64,000 bases of DNA, from the NCBI RefSeq assembly GCF_000317305.3, contig NC_023036.2, positions 3,100,001-3,164,000 on the forward strand. Reading direction: 5' to 3'. The stretch is from Mycolicibacterium neoaurum VKM Ac-1815D (GTDB lineage: Bacteria; Actinomycetota; Actinomycetes; Mycobacteriales; Mycobacteriaceae). A model generated the notes under the pieces. The model did not search any database. It saw only the letters and a program-made list of their open reading frames with translations, and was not told the origin of the DNA. The stretch's first letter is position 1, and every line of letters begins with the position of its first letter. Made by a program: the position numbers and the translations under genes. Shown one piece after another: positions 8,340 through 18,286 of this stretch.

Positions 8340-8975
8340 TCAGGCGGCATGCAGGAACAACATCGACCCGACGGCGACGAGGACCACCGCAAGGATCGCG
8401 GCGTTGTGTCGCTCAAGGATGACCCGGAGACGGTGCAAGGGCCCTTCCATGCGTTCGCGCCAGATCGCATAACTCAGCACCGGCATGATCACGGTCAGAC
8501 TTGCCATCACGGCGAAGGCGGCCATTTCCGCCAACGCGTGCATGCCATCGGTTGATCCGATACTGAAACCTGCTGCGGCGCAGACGGACAACACTTTGGG
8601 GTTCATGATCGCCAGAATGGGGGCCGCCGCAAGCGCCCGCCACGCGGTGACGGAATCCAATCCGCGTAGCCAGGCCGGTGCCCGAGTGCTCCGCCCACGA
8701 CGAACCCAGGTGACGGCGCCGGCGAGGACGAGGAGTACTGCCAACGCCATGATGGCGGGTCGTACCCACGCGGGCGCGGGACCTCCTGCCGTGGGCAGGC
8801 TCCCGGATAGTTCCACGAACAGACCTGTTGCCACGATCAGGGACAGCACCCATCCTGCGGCGAACGACCACCCGGCTGCCAGTGGCCGCGGCGTGTTCAG
8901 CATCAGGATCGCGGGAATCACCGACGCGGGGGATACGGCGATGACTACGGCCAGCGACATCAGCTCAGCCCACAT
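8340..8975 (-). CDS. GAP (Sap-like) family membrane protein
   Basis: About 211 residues with six predicted helices. It matches the pattern of the mycobacterial GAP family (glycolipid-addressing proteins, LysE-like), including the N-terminal AVVIAVSPASVIPAILML and central NPKVLSVCAAAGFSIG. Members help move glycopeptidolipids or other lipids across the membrane (family knowledge). The ATG at 8975 with AGGG 7 bases upstream is preferred to the longer frame, whose extra residues are not membrane-like. It is divergent from the TetR gene at 9062, so local control is likely. Confidence 0.8.
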   Translation of the reverse strand: MWAELMSLAVVIAVSPASVIPAILMLNTPRPLAAGWSFAAGWVLSLIVATGLFVELSGSLPTAGGPAPAWVRPAIMALAVLLVLAGAVTWVRRGRSTRAPAWLRGLDSVTAWRALAAAPILAIMNPKVLSVCAAAGFSIGSTDGMHALAEMAAFAVMASLTVIMPVLSYAIWRERMEGPLHRLRVILERHNAAILAVVLVAVGSMLFLHAA

Positions 8976-9061
8976 CGGACACCCTGACCGCCAGGAGGTC
9001 GACCAACAAACAAGCAATCCTCATTCATGTACCCCTCGCCGTTGATAAGTACGATCAGTCA

Positions 9062-9766
9062 ATGCCCACGGAGTCGGACCGCATCGGGGAGCCGGCGCGC
9101 AGACGCGGCCGCAACAGCAGCGGAGAAGCGACGCGCATCAAGCTCATCACTGTTGCGGAAACGCTGTTCGCCGATCGAGGGATCGCGGCCGTGAGCCTCA
9201 ACGAGATCAGACTTGCTGCCGGACAAAGCAACGCCGCGGCGGTGAACTATCACTTCGGATCCAAGGATGACCTCATCAAGGCGATTCTGGAGTACCGTCT
9301 CGAACGCATCGACCGAGATCGTGGACGGATTCTCGACGACGCTCTCTCGGCGCGTCGACCGCCCGAACTCAGGAGCGTGCTCCAGGCCTTGGTCCTTCCG
9401 CAGATCGACAGCATCAACCGAGGGGAGCGGCATGTCGAGCTGGTAACCCAGTTGATGTTCCACGGATATGCCCAACCGGGCGGGCCTGCGTGGATTCTTG
9501 CCGATCCCGCCATGACCGGGCATGGTCAACGGCTCAACCAGATTCTCTGGCAGCATCTTTCGGACCTCCCTGACGTCGTCGCAGCGGCGCGTCTTCGTTT
9601 CGTCTACACCAGTTGTCTGAACGCAGTCGCCGACCATCAGCGCCAACGCGCAACCGTGGCCGGTGCGCCGCCGACCGCCGTGTTCGCGGCCGACCTCATC
9701 GATTCGCTGACCGCGGTCATCTGCGCACCGGCATCGACACACACCGTCGGTGCTTTGCAACCTTGA
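9062..9766 (+). CDS. TetR family transcriptional regulator
   Basis: 234 residues. The N-terminal HTH is clear: LITVAETLFADRGIAAVSL, then EIRLAAGQSNAAAVNYHFGSKDDLIKAIL. The long C-terminal domain (residues about 80-234) is of the type found in regulators of membrane-lipid or acyl compounds. It is divergent from the GAP membrane-protein gene, 86 bases away. The intergenic segment holds TGATAAGTACGATCA, a short interrupted inverted repeat that could be its operator. Its 3' end is convergent with the sulfatase gene, 10 bases away. Confidence 0.88.
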   Translation: MPTESDRIGEPARRRGRNSSGEATRIKLITVAETLFADRGIAAVSLNEIRLAAGQSNAAAVNYHFGSKDDLIKAILEYRLERIDRDRGRILDDALSARRPPELRSVLQALVLPQIDSINRGERHVELVTQLMFHGYAQPGGPAWILADPAMTGHGQRLNQILWQHLSDLPDVVAAARLRFVYTSCLNAVADHQRQRATVAGAPPTAVFAADLIDSLTAVICAPASTHTVGALQP

Positions 9767-9776
9767 CGACGCCGCA

Positions 9777-11999
9777 TCACTCTGACTTGAGCGCAGCCTC
9801 GAGAAGTTCCCTGCCTGGTAGCGAGTCCAGATCCGATTCGACTGTCACCGAATACAATCGGCCATTCCACTCGAACGGTGGCCGGTAGTCGGCGCAGACC
9901 GGTAAGCCGCGGTCCCGCCCGAGGGTCAGTGCTGTCCCGCCATGCTGCCAGACGTGGGGCAGTGTCAACGTTGTGAACACCGATCCTGCGACAGCATCGT
10001 CGATCACCGCTTCCACCCGCGTCCCGTTGTGGAGACGATGTAGCCGACAGCCCGCGCTGTGCCGACCGGCCATCAGCACTCGGTCCGATTGCACGCGAAT
10101 GTCGCCGCCGGGTGCGGCGATGGCGATATGCAGTCTGGAGTCGATCACGTATGCCGCGAGTCCGCCGGTCCAGTTGCCGATCGCGAACAGCACCCCGTGG
10201 GCGGCGGCTTCGGGAGGAACCTCGATGTCGGCGGATATGCGGCTGTACAACAGGGGGAGCGCCTCATCGACGACGGGTCCGCCCGCGGGTCGCAACACCA
10301 CACGCTGGCCGGGTGGGAAGTCGGGCCACACCATGTCTGCTGCTCGGGCGACCAATGAGTCGGTCAGCGGAAGCACGTCATGGCGGGCGGCTTCACGGTC
10401 CCAGAGAGCGCTCAAACGCGAGACCTCGCCAGGGTGTGTCGCGGCGATATCGTGGGCTTCCGAGAAGTCGTCGGGGTGAAACAACGACCACCGATCGGCG
10501 GCGAAGTCACGGCTGCCATCGACCAGTCTCTCCTCGTCCATGACGCCTTGGCTCACGTGGTCGGTTGTTGCCTTCCAGCCGTCGGCGATGATGGAGCGAG
10601 AACCGACGACCTCGAAGTATTGAGTGGATCGGGGCGCCGGCGCCGCCGCATCGTCGAAGGTCGCCAGGAAGCTTGCGCCGTGCATCGCGCTGTCAGCCGC
10701 GGTCGAACCGAGTATCGGCGGTCGGATTCCACAGGCCTCCAATACCGTTGGCATGATGTCTATGGCGTGTGCGAACTGTGGGCGGACCGCGCCGCCGCCG
10801 CGGATGCCACGAGGCCAATGTGCGATGAGTGGTACACGCGTCCCGCCGAGCCATGCGTACCGCTTCCACAGCCGAAACGGTGCGTTACCGGCCCATGCCC
10901 AGCCCCACGCATAGTGGGGGTATCCCGCTACTCCGCCCCAGTCGGTCAGCTGGTCGAGGTTATCGGCCGGTGATTCCGGCACCCGGTGAGTGAATCGGTG
11001 TTCGTTGCTGGTTCCCGCGGCACCGCCCTCTGCACTGGCCCCGTTATCGCTCATGATGAGGACGAGGGTGTCATCGAGGACGTCGAGTTGTTCCAGGGCC
11101 GTGAGCAATCGGTCGATCTGGCTGTCGGTATGGCTGAGAAATCCCGCGTAGACCTCGTGCATCCGCGCGTACGCGGTGCGTTCGTCGTCGCTGAGTTTGC
11201 TCCAGTCGGGGACCCAGCCGGGCCGCTCGGTGAGGGTGGTGCCTGCCGGCACGACGCCCTCGGCGAGCTGGCGTTCGAATACTTCGTGTCGCCAGGCTTC
11301 CCAACCGATGTCGAACTGCCCTGCGTAGCTGTCCGCCCAGTCCTTGTGTACATGATGCGGCGAGTGCATGGCCCCGGTGGCGAAGTAGAGAAAGAACGGC
11401 TTGCCCGGCGCGGACTGTTGCTGGCTCACCACCATTGAAATCGCTTCATCGGTGAGGTCTTCGGTCAAGTGGTAACCCGCTGGTCGCACATCGGGCCCAT
11501 CGATATAGCTGTTGTCGCGTACCAGTTGCGGGTCCCAATGGTTGGCGTCGCCGAGCAGGAAACCGTAGTAACGCTCGAACCCGAGTCCCAACGGCCAACG
11601 GCTGAACGGACCGGCGCTCGTCCGCTCGCCACGAGGCGCCAGATGCCATTTTCCGACGGCCATTGTGCTCCAGCCGGAATCCCGGAGCATGCGCGGCAAG
11701 GTCGGCGTCGAGTCCGGGATCTTCCCGGTGTAACCCGCCTGGGCGGTCGGGATGTCGGCGAGGAAGCCCATCCCGACCGAGTGGTGGTTTCGGCCGGTGA
11801 GCAACGCGGCCCGTGTCGGCGAACACAGGCCGGTGACGTGAAAACGGTTGTATCGGAGACCATTTCTGGCCAAGCGATCGATGGCCGGAGTGCGGATGTC
11901 GGAGCCGTAACAGCCCAGCTGGGCGAAGCCGAGGTCGTCCAGGACGATCATCACCACATTGGGACGTTCAGATCGTGTGTTCACGCCGTACTCGCCCAT
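9777..11999 (-). CDS. Type I arylsulfatase
   Basis: 740 residues. The sulfatase signature C59-S-P-T-R with the following TGR shows the Cys that becomes formylglycine, and Asp21-Asp22 provide calcium ligands. The long C-terminal part (after about residue 560) has the beta-rich lectin-like extension seen in mycobacterial AtsD-type enzymes. It hydrolyses sulfate esters, releasing sulfate (family knowledge). No signal peptide is visible. AGAGGTGG precedes the ATG. It lies 73 bases after the last gene of the SAM-riboswitch operon on the same strand. CCGTGAT/ATCACGG arms in that gap (12016-12052) may mark its own promoter. Sulfur scavenging fits the riboswitch control upstream. Confidence 0.92.
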   Translation of the reverse strand: MGEYGVNTRSERPNVVMIVLDDLGFAQLGCYGSDIRTPAIDRLARNGLRYNRFHVTGLCSPTRAALLTGRNHHSVGMGFLADIPTAQAGYTGKIPDSTPTLPRMLRDSGWSTMAVGKWHLAPRGERTSAGPFSRWPLGLGFERYYGFLLGDANHWDPQLVRDNSYIDGPDVRPAGYHLTEDLTDEAISMVVSQQQSAPGKPFFLYFATGAMHSPHHVHKDWADSYAGQFDIGWEAWRHEVFERQLAEGVVPAGTTLTERPGWVPDWSKLSDDERTAYARMHEVYAGFLSHTDSQIDRLLTALEQLDVLDDTLVLIMSDNGASAEGGAAGTSNEHRFTHRVPESPADNLDQLTDWGGVAGYPHYAWGWAWAGNAPFRLWKRYAWLGGTRVPLIAHWPRGIRGGGAVRPQFAHAIDIMPTVLEACGIRPPILGSTAADSAMHGASFLATFDDAAAPAPRSTQYFEVVGSRSIIADGWKATTDHVSQGVMDEERLVDGSRDFAADRWSLFHPDDFSEAHDIAATHPGEVSRLSALWDREAARHDVLPLTDSLVARAADMVWPDFPPGQRVVLRPAGGPVVDEALPLLYSRISADIEVPPEAAAHGVLFAIGNWTGGLAAYVIDSRLHIAIAAPGGDIRVQSDRVLMAGRHSAGCRLHRLHNGTRVEAVIDDAVAGSVFTTLTLPHVWQHGGTALTLGRDRGLPVCADYRPPFEWNGRLYSVTVESDLDSLPGRELLEAALKSE

Positions 12000-12015
12000 G
12001 CGCCACCTCTGCTCA

Positions 12016-12052
12016 CCGTGATCTAATTAAAGAGACCTCATTACTATCACGG
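12016..12052. promoter_or_regulatory. Inverted repeat upstream of the arylsulfatase
   Basis: CCGTGAT (12016-12022) and ATCACGG (12046-12052) are exact inverted copies around an AT-rich 23-base spacer. The site lies in the gap between the ABC ATPase stop and the sulfatase start and could be an operator or a separate sulfatase promoter. Confidence 0.4.
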
Positions 12053-12072
12053 AATCGCTTCGCTGGCACATG

Positions 12073-13563
12073 TCAGCTCCCGATCACAGCGCGGCGGTTG
12101 TGCGACACCTCGGCGAGGCGGCCCGCTCGACATTCCACGATTCGATGGCCGATATCCCTGGCGACGTCGAGGTCATGGGTGATGAACACCATCGCCGTGC
12201 CGTAGCGCTCCTGCAGCGCGACCAACGTGTCCAGTACCGCCGCCTGTGCGACCACGTCCAGCGCCGAGACGGCTTCGTCGAGCACCACAATGTCCGGCCC
12301 GGGAGCCAGCGCGCGGGCGATCGCCACGCGTTGACTCTGTCCGCCGGAGAGCTGACCCGGCTTTCGCGTCAGGAACTGCTCTCCGAGCCCGACCTCGGAG
12401 AGCACCTCCCGAACGCGTTCCCGCCGGGTGCGGTCGTCCATGTCGACCGTGCGCAGCAGCGATTCGGAGACGATCCGCCCGACGGTCCACCGCGGGTCGA
12501 GTGCGGTGAAAGGATTCTGAGCAACCAGTTGAATCCGGCCCGGACGTACCGACCCACCATCGGCGCCCGCCAGCGTGAGCCTGCCGTCGTCGGGGGTGGC
12601 GAGACCCACCAGAACACGGGCCAGAGTGGACTTCCCGGAGCCCGACTCACCCACGACCGCGACAGTTTCACCACGGCGCACCGTCAGCTCTGCGTCGGCC
12701 AATGCGTGGACTACTCCGAAACGTTTGGTCAGTCTGTCGGCGCGCAGCGCGATATCGGCGTCGGACGCCACCGGGGAACGGCGTCGCCTGCCGGGCAGGG
12801 CCGCGGCCAGTTCCTGTGCCGCATCGCTGCGCGGCGACTCCAGCACCGTGTCCGCACCGCCATCCTCCACCACGCGACCACCGTCGAGGACCACGATGCG
12901 GTCGGCCCTGCTGGCTGCCACGGCGAGGTCGTGCGTGATCAGCAGCAACCCGGCGCCGTCGCGGCTACGTGCGACGAGGGTATCCAGGACCCGCGTCGCG
13001 ACAGCCGCATCGAGCGCGCTCGTCGGCTCATCGGCCACGATCAGGGCCGGCCGGCCGGCCAAGGCGATCGCGATCAACACCCGCTGGCGCTGTCCACCGG
13101 AGAGCTCGTGTGGATAGCGCTGAGCCAGCGAGGCGGCCGGTGTTCGGTCGGTGCCGAGCCCGACCTCGAGCAGCCTTTGCACGATCAGATCGTGGTGCGG
13201 ACGGATGCCGTGCGCCCGCAATGCCTCGGCCAACTGAGTGCCCACCCGGTAGACCGGGTTCAGCGAGTTCCCGGGATCCTGTGGCACGTATCCCACCCGG
13301 GGCCCGTCCGGGCGCCGGCGCCATCCGCGGCGCCGTAGGGGTTCGCCGGCGACCTCGAGCCGGTCGGCATCGACCCGGATGTGATGTCGATGCAGACCTA
13401 CCAGCGTCCGCGCGAGGGTGGTCTTCCCGCTGCCCGAACTGCCGACCACCGCGACGGTCTCACCCGCCCGCACGACCAGCGACACCTCATGCAAGACCTC
13501 GGTACCGGCGATCGTGACCCGCAGTCCCTCGATCCGCAGACTGTCGTGGTGTTCAACCGACAT
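12073..13563 (-). CDS. ABC transporter ATP-binding protein, two fused ATPase domains (Opp/Dpp/Nik type)
   Basis: 496 residues with two complete nucleotide-binding domains. The first has Walker A GSSGSGKTT and signature LSGGQRQRV; the second has Walker A GESGSGKST and signature LSGGQSQRV. Each has its Walker B aspartate (VADEPTSALD and VLDEAVSALD). One chain therefore replaces the usual D/F pair of peptide or nickel importers. The gene overlaps the upstream permease by 11 bases and is the seventh and last in the operon led by the SAM riboswitch. It powers import of whatever the lipoprotein captures. Confidence 0.93.
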   Translation of the reverse strand: MSVEHHDSLRIEGLRVTIAGTEVLHEVSLVVRAGETVAVVGSSGSGKTTLARTLVGLHRHHIRVDADRLEVAGEPLRRRGWRRRPDGPRVGYVPQDPGNSLNPVYRVGTQLAEALRAHGIRPHHDLIVQRLLEVGLGTDRTPAASLAQRYPHELSGGQRQRVLIAIALAGRPALIVADEPTSALDAAVATRVLDTLVARSRDGAGLLLITHDLAVAASRADRIVVLDGGRVVEDGGADTVLESPRSDAAQELAAALPGRRRRSPVASDADIALRADRLTKRFGVVHALADAELTVRRGETVAVVGESGSGKSTLARVLVGLATPDDGRLTLAGADGGSVRPGRIQLVAQNPFTALDPRWTVGRIVSESLLRTVDMDDRTRRERVREVLSEVGLGEQFLTRKPGQLSGGQSQRVAIARALAPGPDIVVLDEAVSALDVVAQAAVLDTLVALQERYGTAMVFITHDLDVARDIGHRIVECRAGRLAEVSHNRRAVIGS

Positions 13564-14386
13564 CGTCGCCTCCCGTGCCGAACTGGTGTGAAATCCGGTA
13601 CGCCGCGATCACCACGACCGTCACCACTGCCGCCGGAATCAACGTCAGCCACCACGAGTCGGCCAGATAGCCGCGGCCGTCGGCGATCATCGCTCCCCAT
13701 TCCGGGGCCGGTGGCGGCGGGCCGAAACCGAGGAATCCCAGTGCGGCGACGGCCAGTACGGCCTGCCCGAACTCCACCGCAGCCACCGCGGCGGCCGTTG
13801 GCCACAGGTGCGGGACGAGGTGGCGGGTCACGACCAGCAGCGCGGGCAGTCCGCTGATCGTCGCGGCCTCCACGAACGGGCTGGATCGCAGTTGCAGAGT
13901 CCTGGCGCGTATGACCCGCGCAACCCCTGCGATTCCCGCGATCCCCACGGCGACACCGACTTCGACGACACCCCCGCCGGTAGCGGCGATCACCGTCAAG
14001 GACAGCAAGAGACTCGGAACGGCAAGCAGCATGTCGACCAACCGCATGCCTGCCTGGTCCACCCATCGTCCGCAGTAGCCCGTTGCGACACCGAGGAGGA
14101 CACCGACGAACAGTGCGACGACAACTGCGATACCGGCCGATGTCATCGATGCCGCGGTCGCGTGGACCACCCGGGTATACACATCACGGCCGAGGTTGTC
14201 GGTACCGAAGGGGTGGGCCAGACCGGGCGCCTGCAATCGCAGCGACGGTGAGACGGCGGACGGGTCACGGGAGGTCAGCGCAGAAGGGGTTGTCGCGGCG
14301 ACGAGAACCACTGCCACGATGACAGCGCTGGGCCACGGTCTCGACCGTCCTACCCAGAGTCGGGACGGGGCGTCGAGGACGCTCAC
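13553..14386 (-). CDS. ABC transporter permease (DppC/NikC type)
   Basis: 277 residues with five to six helices. It has the N-terminal conserved segment LQAPGLAHPFGTDNLGRDVYTR, shortened in quotation here to the diagnostic HPFGTDNLGRDVYTR, which is typical of DppC-type permeases. The EAA-like loop lies near GLPALLVVTRHLVPHLW. It forms the membrane channel together with the next upstream permease. Its ATG overlaps that gene's stop by 4 bases (ATGA), and its own 3' end overlaps the ATPase start, so all subunits are translationally coupled. Confidence 0.92.
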   Translation of the reverse strand: MSVLDAPSRLWVGRSRPWPSAVIVAVVLVAATTPSALTSRDPSAVSPSLRLQAPGLAHPFGTDNLGRDVYTRVVHATAASMTSAGIAVVVALFVGVLLGVATGYCGRWVDQAGMRLVDMLLAVPSLLLSLTVIAATGGGVVEVGVAVGIAGIAGVARVIRARTLQLRSSPFVEAATISGLPALLVVTRHLVPHLWPTAAAVAAVEFGQAVLAVAALGFLGFGPPPPAPEWGAMIADGRGYLADSWWLTLIPAAVVTVVVIAAYRISHQFGTGGDDVG

Positions 14387-15318
14387 GAGATCTGCTGCCG
14401 CGCACGAGGATCCAGCAGCGGGCCCAGCACGTCCACGGCCAGTGTCAGGATCACGAAGATCGTCGCCGACCCGACAACGGCCGCCAGCAGCACCGGACCG
14501 TCGTGGGCGGCGACGGCCTGCTGGGTCAACCGCCCCAATCCGCTGCGGGAGAACACCGTCTCCACGACAACCGCCCCGGCCAGCGCGGACCCGACGAGAA
14601 CACCGGCGGCCGAGAACGCCGGCAGGGCCGCGGCACGGGTGACGTGACGCAGGTGCACCGCGGCGTCAGACAGACCCTTTGCCCGCGCAACATCGACGTA
14701 GGGCGCCACGGCCGCATCGCGCATCCCGGTGGCCAGCACCTGCGCGAGGTAGCCGGCGATGGGAACGGCCAACGTGATCGCGGGCAGGATCGCCGCTTGG
14801 GGTGAGCGGTCGCCGAAACCCGGCACGAGGTGCAGCGTGAACGCGAAGACCTGCAGCAGAAACAGACCGATGGCGAAGGTCGGAATCGATACCAGCAGAG
14901 ACGGAGCGGTGCTCAGTAGTCGAGCGGTCCGGCTTCCCGGGCGCAGGGTGGCCGCGAACGCGATGCCGAATGCGGCGGGGATGCCGATCGCGAGGGCCAG
15001 CCCGGCCAGCGCCGCGGTCGACGGTACCGCCTGCCACAGCGTCGTGGTGACCGGTTGCCCCGTGACCAACGACGTTCCCCAGTGGCCTGTGACGAGGTCG
15101 CCAAGGGTCGAGAGATATTGTCGCCACAACGGGTCGTCCAACCGATACTGAGCGCGCAACGCGGCGATCGTGGCCGGTGAGGGCGGTGCACCACCGCTGT
15201 CGGCGTTGGCCGCCAACGCGACGGGATCGCCGGGCAGCACCCGAAGAATCCCGAACACCACGGTGAACACCGCCCAGACCACGACGGCCCCGGCGCCAAC
15301 CCGTCGGACAGCGTTCAT
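14383..15318 (-). CDS. ABC transporter permease (DppB/NikB type)
   Basis: 311 residues. The N-terminus has the typical DppB start (hydrophobic helix, then FGILRVLPGDPVAL). It is followed by YRLDDPLWRQYLSTL and five further helices, with an EAA-like cytoplasmic loop (ARAKGLSDAAVHLRHVTRAA). It partners the DppC-type permease. It overlaps both neighbours by 4 bases (ATGA). Substrate cannot be read from the permease itself; families with this architecture take up peptides, nickel complexes, opines and metallophores. Confidence 0.92.
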   Translation of the reverse strand: MNAVRRVGAGAVVVWAVFTVVFGILRVLPGDPVALAANADSGGAPPSPATIAALRAQYRLDDPLWRQYLSTLGDLVTGHWGTSLVTGQPVTTTLWQAVPSTAALAGLALAIGIPAAFGIAFAATLRPGSRTARLLSTAPSLLVSIPTFAIGLFLLQVFAFTLHLVPGFGDRSPQAAILPAITLAVPIAGYLAQVLATGMRDAAVAPYVDVARAKGLSDAAVHLRHVTRAAALPAFSAAGVLVGSALAGAVVVETVFSRSGLGRLTQQAVAAHDGPVLLAAVVGSATIFVILTLAVDVLGPLLDPRARQQIS

Positions 15319-16901
15319 CGGGCAGCCTCCTCGCTGAACTGAAGCCGCAGCACCCCTGACGCGTCGAATCCGACACCTGGATAACCCGGTGCGACCGCCG
15401 CGACCTGTGAGAGCTCTACGATCGGGATGGCGTAATCGACGCTCAGCAGCCGTGATTGGATCCGATCGACGAGCGCGAAGCGCTCGCTCCGGTCCGCGAT
15501 CCCGGCCTGCGCCTGAAGTAGTGGGTCCGTCTCCGGGTCGTCGGCGCGCCGCGAGTAGTTGGTCCCTTGCACACCGATGCGTGAGCGCAGGATGTCCGGA
15601 TCGGCACGAGTGACGTTGTAGTAGACCGCGTCGAATCGACCATCGGCGCGACGGGTCAGGAAGTCGTCGTTGGACAGCGCCGTGATGGTCATGTCGATAC
15701 CGGAGTCACGCAACTGTTGTTGTGCGAGTTCCAGAATCGGCTTGTTCGCGTAGAATTCGGGTGAATAGATCACGTCGAACGACAGACGCTGACCGGCTCT
15801 GGTCCGGATACCGTCGGGTCCCACCTGCCACCCGGCTCGATCGAGGCCCGCGCGGGCAGCACCGGGATCGAACGCGAGCCCTGGGTCCGCACGGTATCCC
15901 GGGGTGGTCGAAGCCAGGATGCTGGTGGCCGGGCGGAAACCTGCACCGAGGGTGGTGTCGACCAAGACCTGCCGGTTCAGCGATGAGGAGACCGCCTGTC
16001 GGACCGCTGGATCCGCGAGCACCCCGCGGGACAGGTTGGCCTGCAGGACGTAGGGCAGACCGGGATTGGGGCGGGAAACGAACCGTGCCCCGACGGACTC
16101 CAGCGCGGCCCGGTCCTGCGGTTGCGGGTCGGCTATCGCGTCGAGTTGGCCACCGCTGATGCTGCCGGACCGTACTCCGGACTCTGGCACCACACTGAAT
16201 TCGACCGTACGGTAGCGCACTTCGGGCGACAATCCGATCTCTGGTGCCCACCGATAGCCCTGCCGGGCTGCCAACGTGATGGACCGGTTTTGGTCCCAGG
16301 CCTGGTAGGTGTAGGGGCCGCTCCCGATCACGGTTTCGCCCCGGCATCGTTCATCGAAGGTCTTCGACACGGTCGTGGGTGCGAGGATGCCCAGCTGTGT
16401 GGTGGCGGCTGCCTGCAGGAACTGCACGTTGGGCTGTCGGAAGCGCACGACAGCGGTGTGCGGATCCGGGGTGTCGGTGCGGTCGTATCCGAGCAGGAAT
16501 CCAGAGGCCTGCAGTGTGCGCGTCGATGACGCCTGCGCCGTCAGTGCGTCGAAATTCTGCTTGACCACTGTCGCCGTCAAGGGCGTACCGTCGCTGAACG
16601 TGACGTCCGGTCGCAACAGGAACGTGAAGCTGCGGCCATCGGCGGAGATCGCGAACCGCTGCGCTAACCACCCGGTGATCTCACCGTTGTCCGGGTTCTG
16701 ATCGACCAACGAATCCACCACTTGCCGCGCCACGTTCACTGTTTGATTGGTGCTCGCCTGCGCGGGATCGGCGCAACTGGGTGCCGAGGACAGGCCGTAG
16801 CGCAGTGTGTCGAACGCCTGTGTCCCGGAGCTACAGGCGGTGAGCGACACGGTGACCGCGGCAACCATTGCCATCACGGCCACGCCCGGGTGCCGGGTCA
16901 T
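15315..16901 (-). CDS. Lipoprotein solute-binding protein (SBP family 5)
   Basis: 528 residues. The signal peptide ends in a lipobox LTAC with Cys23, so the mature protein is anchored to the outer face of the membrane. The body follows the extracellular family-5 pattern: GWLAQRFAISADGRSFTFLL, then FSDGTPLTA, and later the typical RQAVSSSLNRQVL. This family binds peptides, nickel chelates, opines or glutathione. The ATG at 16901 overlaps the exporter stop (ATGA). The frame stays open much farther upstream, but that part is antisense-like noise over the MFS gene. It captures the substrate for the linked permeases. Confidence 0.92.
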   Translation of the reverse strand: MTRHPGVAVMAMVAAVTVSLTACSSGTQAFDTLRYGLSSAPSCADPAQASTNQTVNVARQVVDSLVDQNPDNGEITGWLAQRFAISADGRSFTFLLRPDVTFSDGTPLTATVVKQNFDALTAQASSTRTLQASGFLLGYDRTDTPDPHTAVVRFRQPNVQFLQAAATTQLGILAPTTVSKTFDERCRGETVIGSGPYTYQAWDQNRSITLAARQGYRWAPEIGLSPEVRYRTVEFSVVPESGVRSGSISGGQLDAIADPQPQDRAALESVGARFVSRPNPGLPYVLQANLSRGVLADPAVRQAVSSSLNRQVLVDTTLGAGFRPATSILASTTPGYRADPGLAFDPGAARAGLDRAGWQVGPDGIRTRAGQRLSFDVIYSPEFYANKPILELAQQQLRDSGIDMTITALSNDDFLTRRADGRFDAVYYNVTRADPDILRSRIGVQGTNYSRRADDPETDPLLQAQAGIADRSERFALVDRIQSRLLSVDYAIPIVELSQVAAVAPGYPGVGFDASGVLRLQFSEEAAR

Positions 16902-18286
16902 CGTTCGGCCCCGCGCGCGATCAACGCGTTGGCGATCAACCCCACGGCCGCCGACATCACCAGCAGAACCGATACCCGCAACAGTCCGGTCTGCGGGTCG
17001 GTCGTGGCGAAGAGCCCGGCAGCCACCGCCGCACCGAGGGCGCCGCCGAGGTTGTGGAAGGTCCACGACGCGCCGACGGCGAAGCCTGCTTCCTGCGGAT
17101 CCACCGCCGACAGCGCAGCCAGCGTGGCCGGGGCCAGGATCAGCGCCCACCCCAACCCGAAGGTCACCAGGCCGACGAGCAGAACCGGCAGCGACCCCAG
17201 GACAGTACCGACTATCACCAGCACGGCGGTACCGGTGAATGCGGTGAACCCCGTCAGCAGCGGTCGCACCGGTCCGGAGCGGTCCACCCAGCGCCCCACC
17301 CGCGACGAGGTGAGCGCCATGGTGGCACTCACCAGCAGCAGTACCCAACCGGTCGTGCGGACATCGAGACCATGCCGGAAGGCCAGATAGGGCGGCAGCA
17401 CCAACAGCGCCGAGGCGTAGAACACGGCCAGTAGGAAATCTGAGGTCAACGCCGCGCGGAAACGCGGGTGACGGAAGAGATCCAACCGAATGAGCGGGGC
17501 TGCGGCGCGGCGTTCGACGAACACGGTGCCGGCCACCCCGATGATCACCGCGAGCACGGCCACCGCGACGGGCACGCTGAGCCACCCCGTCGTCTCGGGC
17601 AGCGACGCCGCGGCTGCCAGACCACCGACTGCCAGTGCGAGAAATGCCTGACCGGGAAGATCGAGGGGTAGACCGCGACTGCGCGCGGGCGAGGGAACCG
17701 CAGCCAAGATTGCCAGCAACGCAACGATTCCGAACGGCACGTTGATCCAGAAGATGGCCGGCCACCCGAAGGCGGGGACGAGCAGACCACCCAGCACAGG
17801 TCCCAGTGCCAAGCCCACGCCGTTGACCGCGTACAACAATCCGACGGCGCGGCCGCGGCTGCCTTCGGGGAACAGTGTTTCGACCAGCGTCGTGGTACCC
17901 GTGTAGAGGATCGCGCATGCGGCGCCCTGCACGAACCGCGCGACCACCAGCCAGCTGATCGACGGCGCCAGCGCGGCCCCCACGGACGCAAGAACGAACA
18001 CCGTGATCCCCAGTACGAGTACGGTTTTGCGTCCCAGTAAGTCGCCAAGCCTTCCCGCGGTCACCATGAATACGGCCAGTGCTGTGAGGAACGCACTCAA
18101 GACCAATTGCGAGACGACCAGTGACGAGTCCAGGCTGCCGGTGATCGACGGCAGCGCGGTGGTGACGATGGTGAGATCGACGCACCCGAGGAACGAGGCG
18201 ATGGCAAGTCCGGCGAAACCGACAGTCCTGCGCCTCGGGCCGGCCGTCGCCCCCGTCGTGGCCGAACGTTCGGTGACGGCGCTCAT
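16898..18286 (-). CDS. MFS exporter (DHA2-like, 14 TM)
   Basis: About 462 residues with about 14 helices and the motif-A loop [12 protein letters not shown]. The N-terminal segment [16 protein letters not shown] is typical of DHA2 drug exporters. Start at 18286 is fixed by the ATGA overlap with the cyclodipeptide synthase stop. Its place between the biosynthetic genes and the ABC importer suggests it secretes the pathway product; a gene of this class exports the pulcherriminic acid or bicyclomycin cyclodipeptides in other bacteria (family knowledge). Substrate here is inferred only from context. Confidence 0.9.
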   Translation of the reverse strand: MSAVTERSATTGATAGPRRRTVGFAGLAIASFLGCVDLTIVTTALPSITGSLDSSLVVSQLVLSAFLTALAVFMVTAGRLGDLLGRKTVLVLGITVFVLASVGAALAPSISWLVVARFVQGAACAILYTGTTTLVETLFPEGSRGRAVGLLYAVNGVGLALGPVLGGLLVPAFGWPAIFWINVPFGIVALLAILAAVPSPARSRGLPLDLPGQAFLALAVGGLAAAASLPETTGWLSVPVAVAVLAVIIGVAGTVFVERRAAAPLIRLDLFRHPRFRAALTSDFLLAVFYASALLVLPPYLAFRHGLDVRTTGWVLLLVSATMALTSSRVGRWVDRSGPVRPLLTGFTAFTGTAVLVIVGTVLGSLPVLLVGLVTFGLGWALILAPATLAALSAVDPQEAGFAVGASWTFHNLGGALGAAVAAGLFATTDPQTGLLRVSVLLVMSAAVGLIANALIARGAER

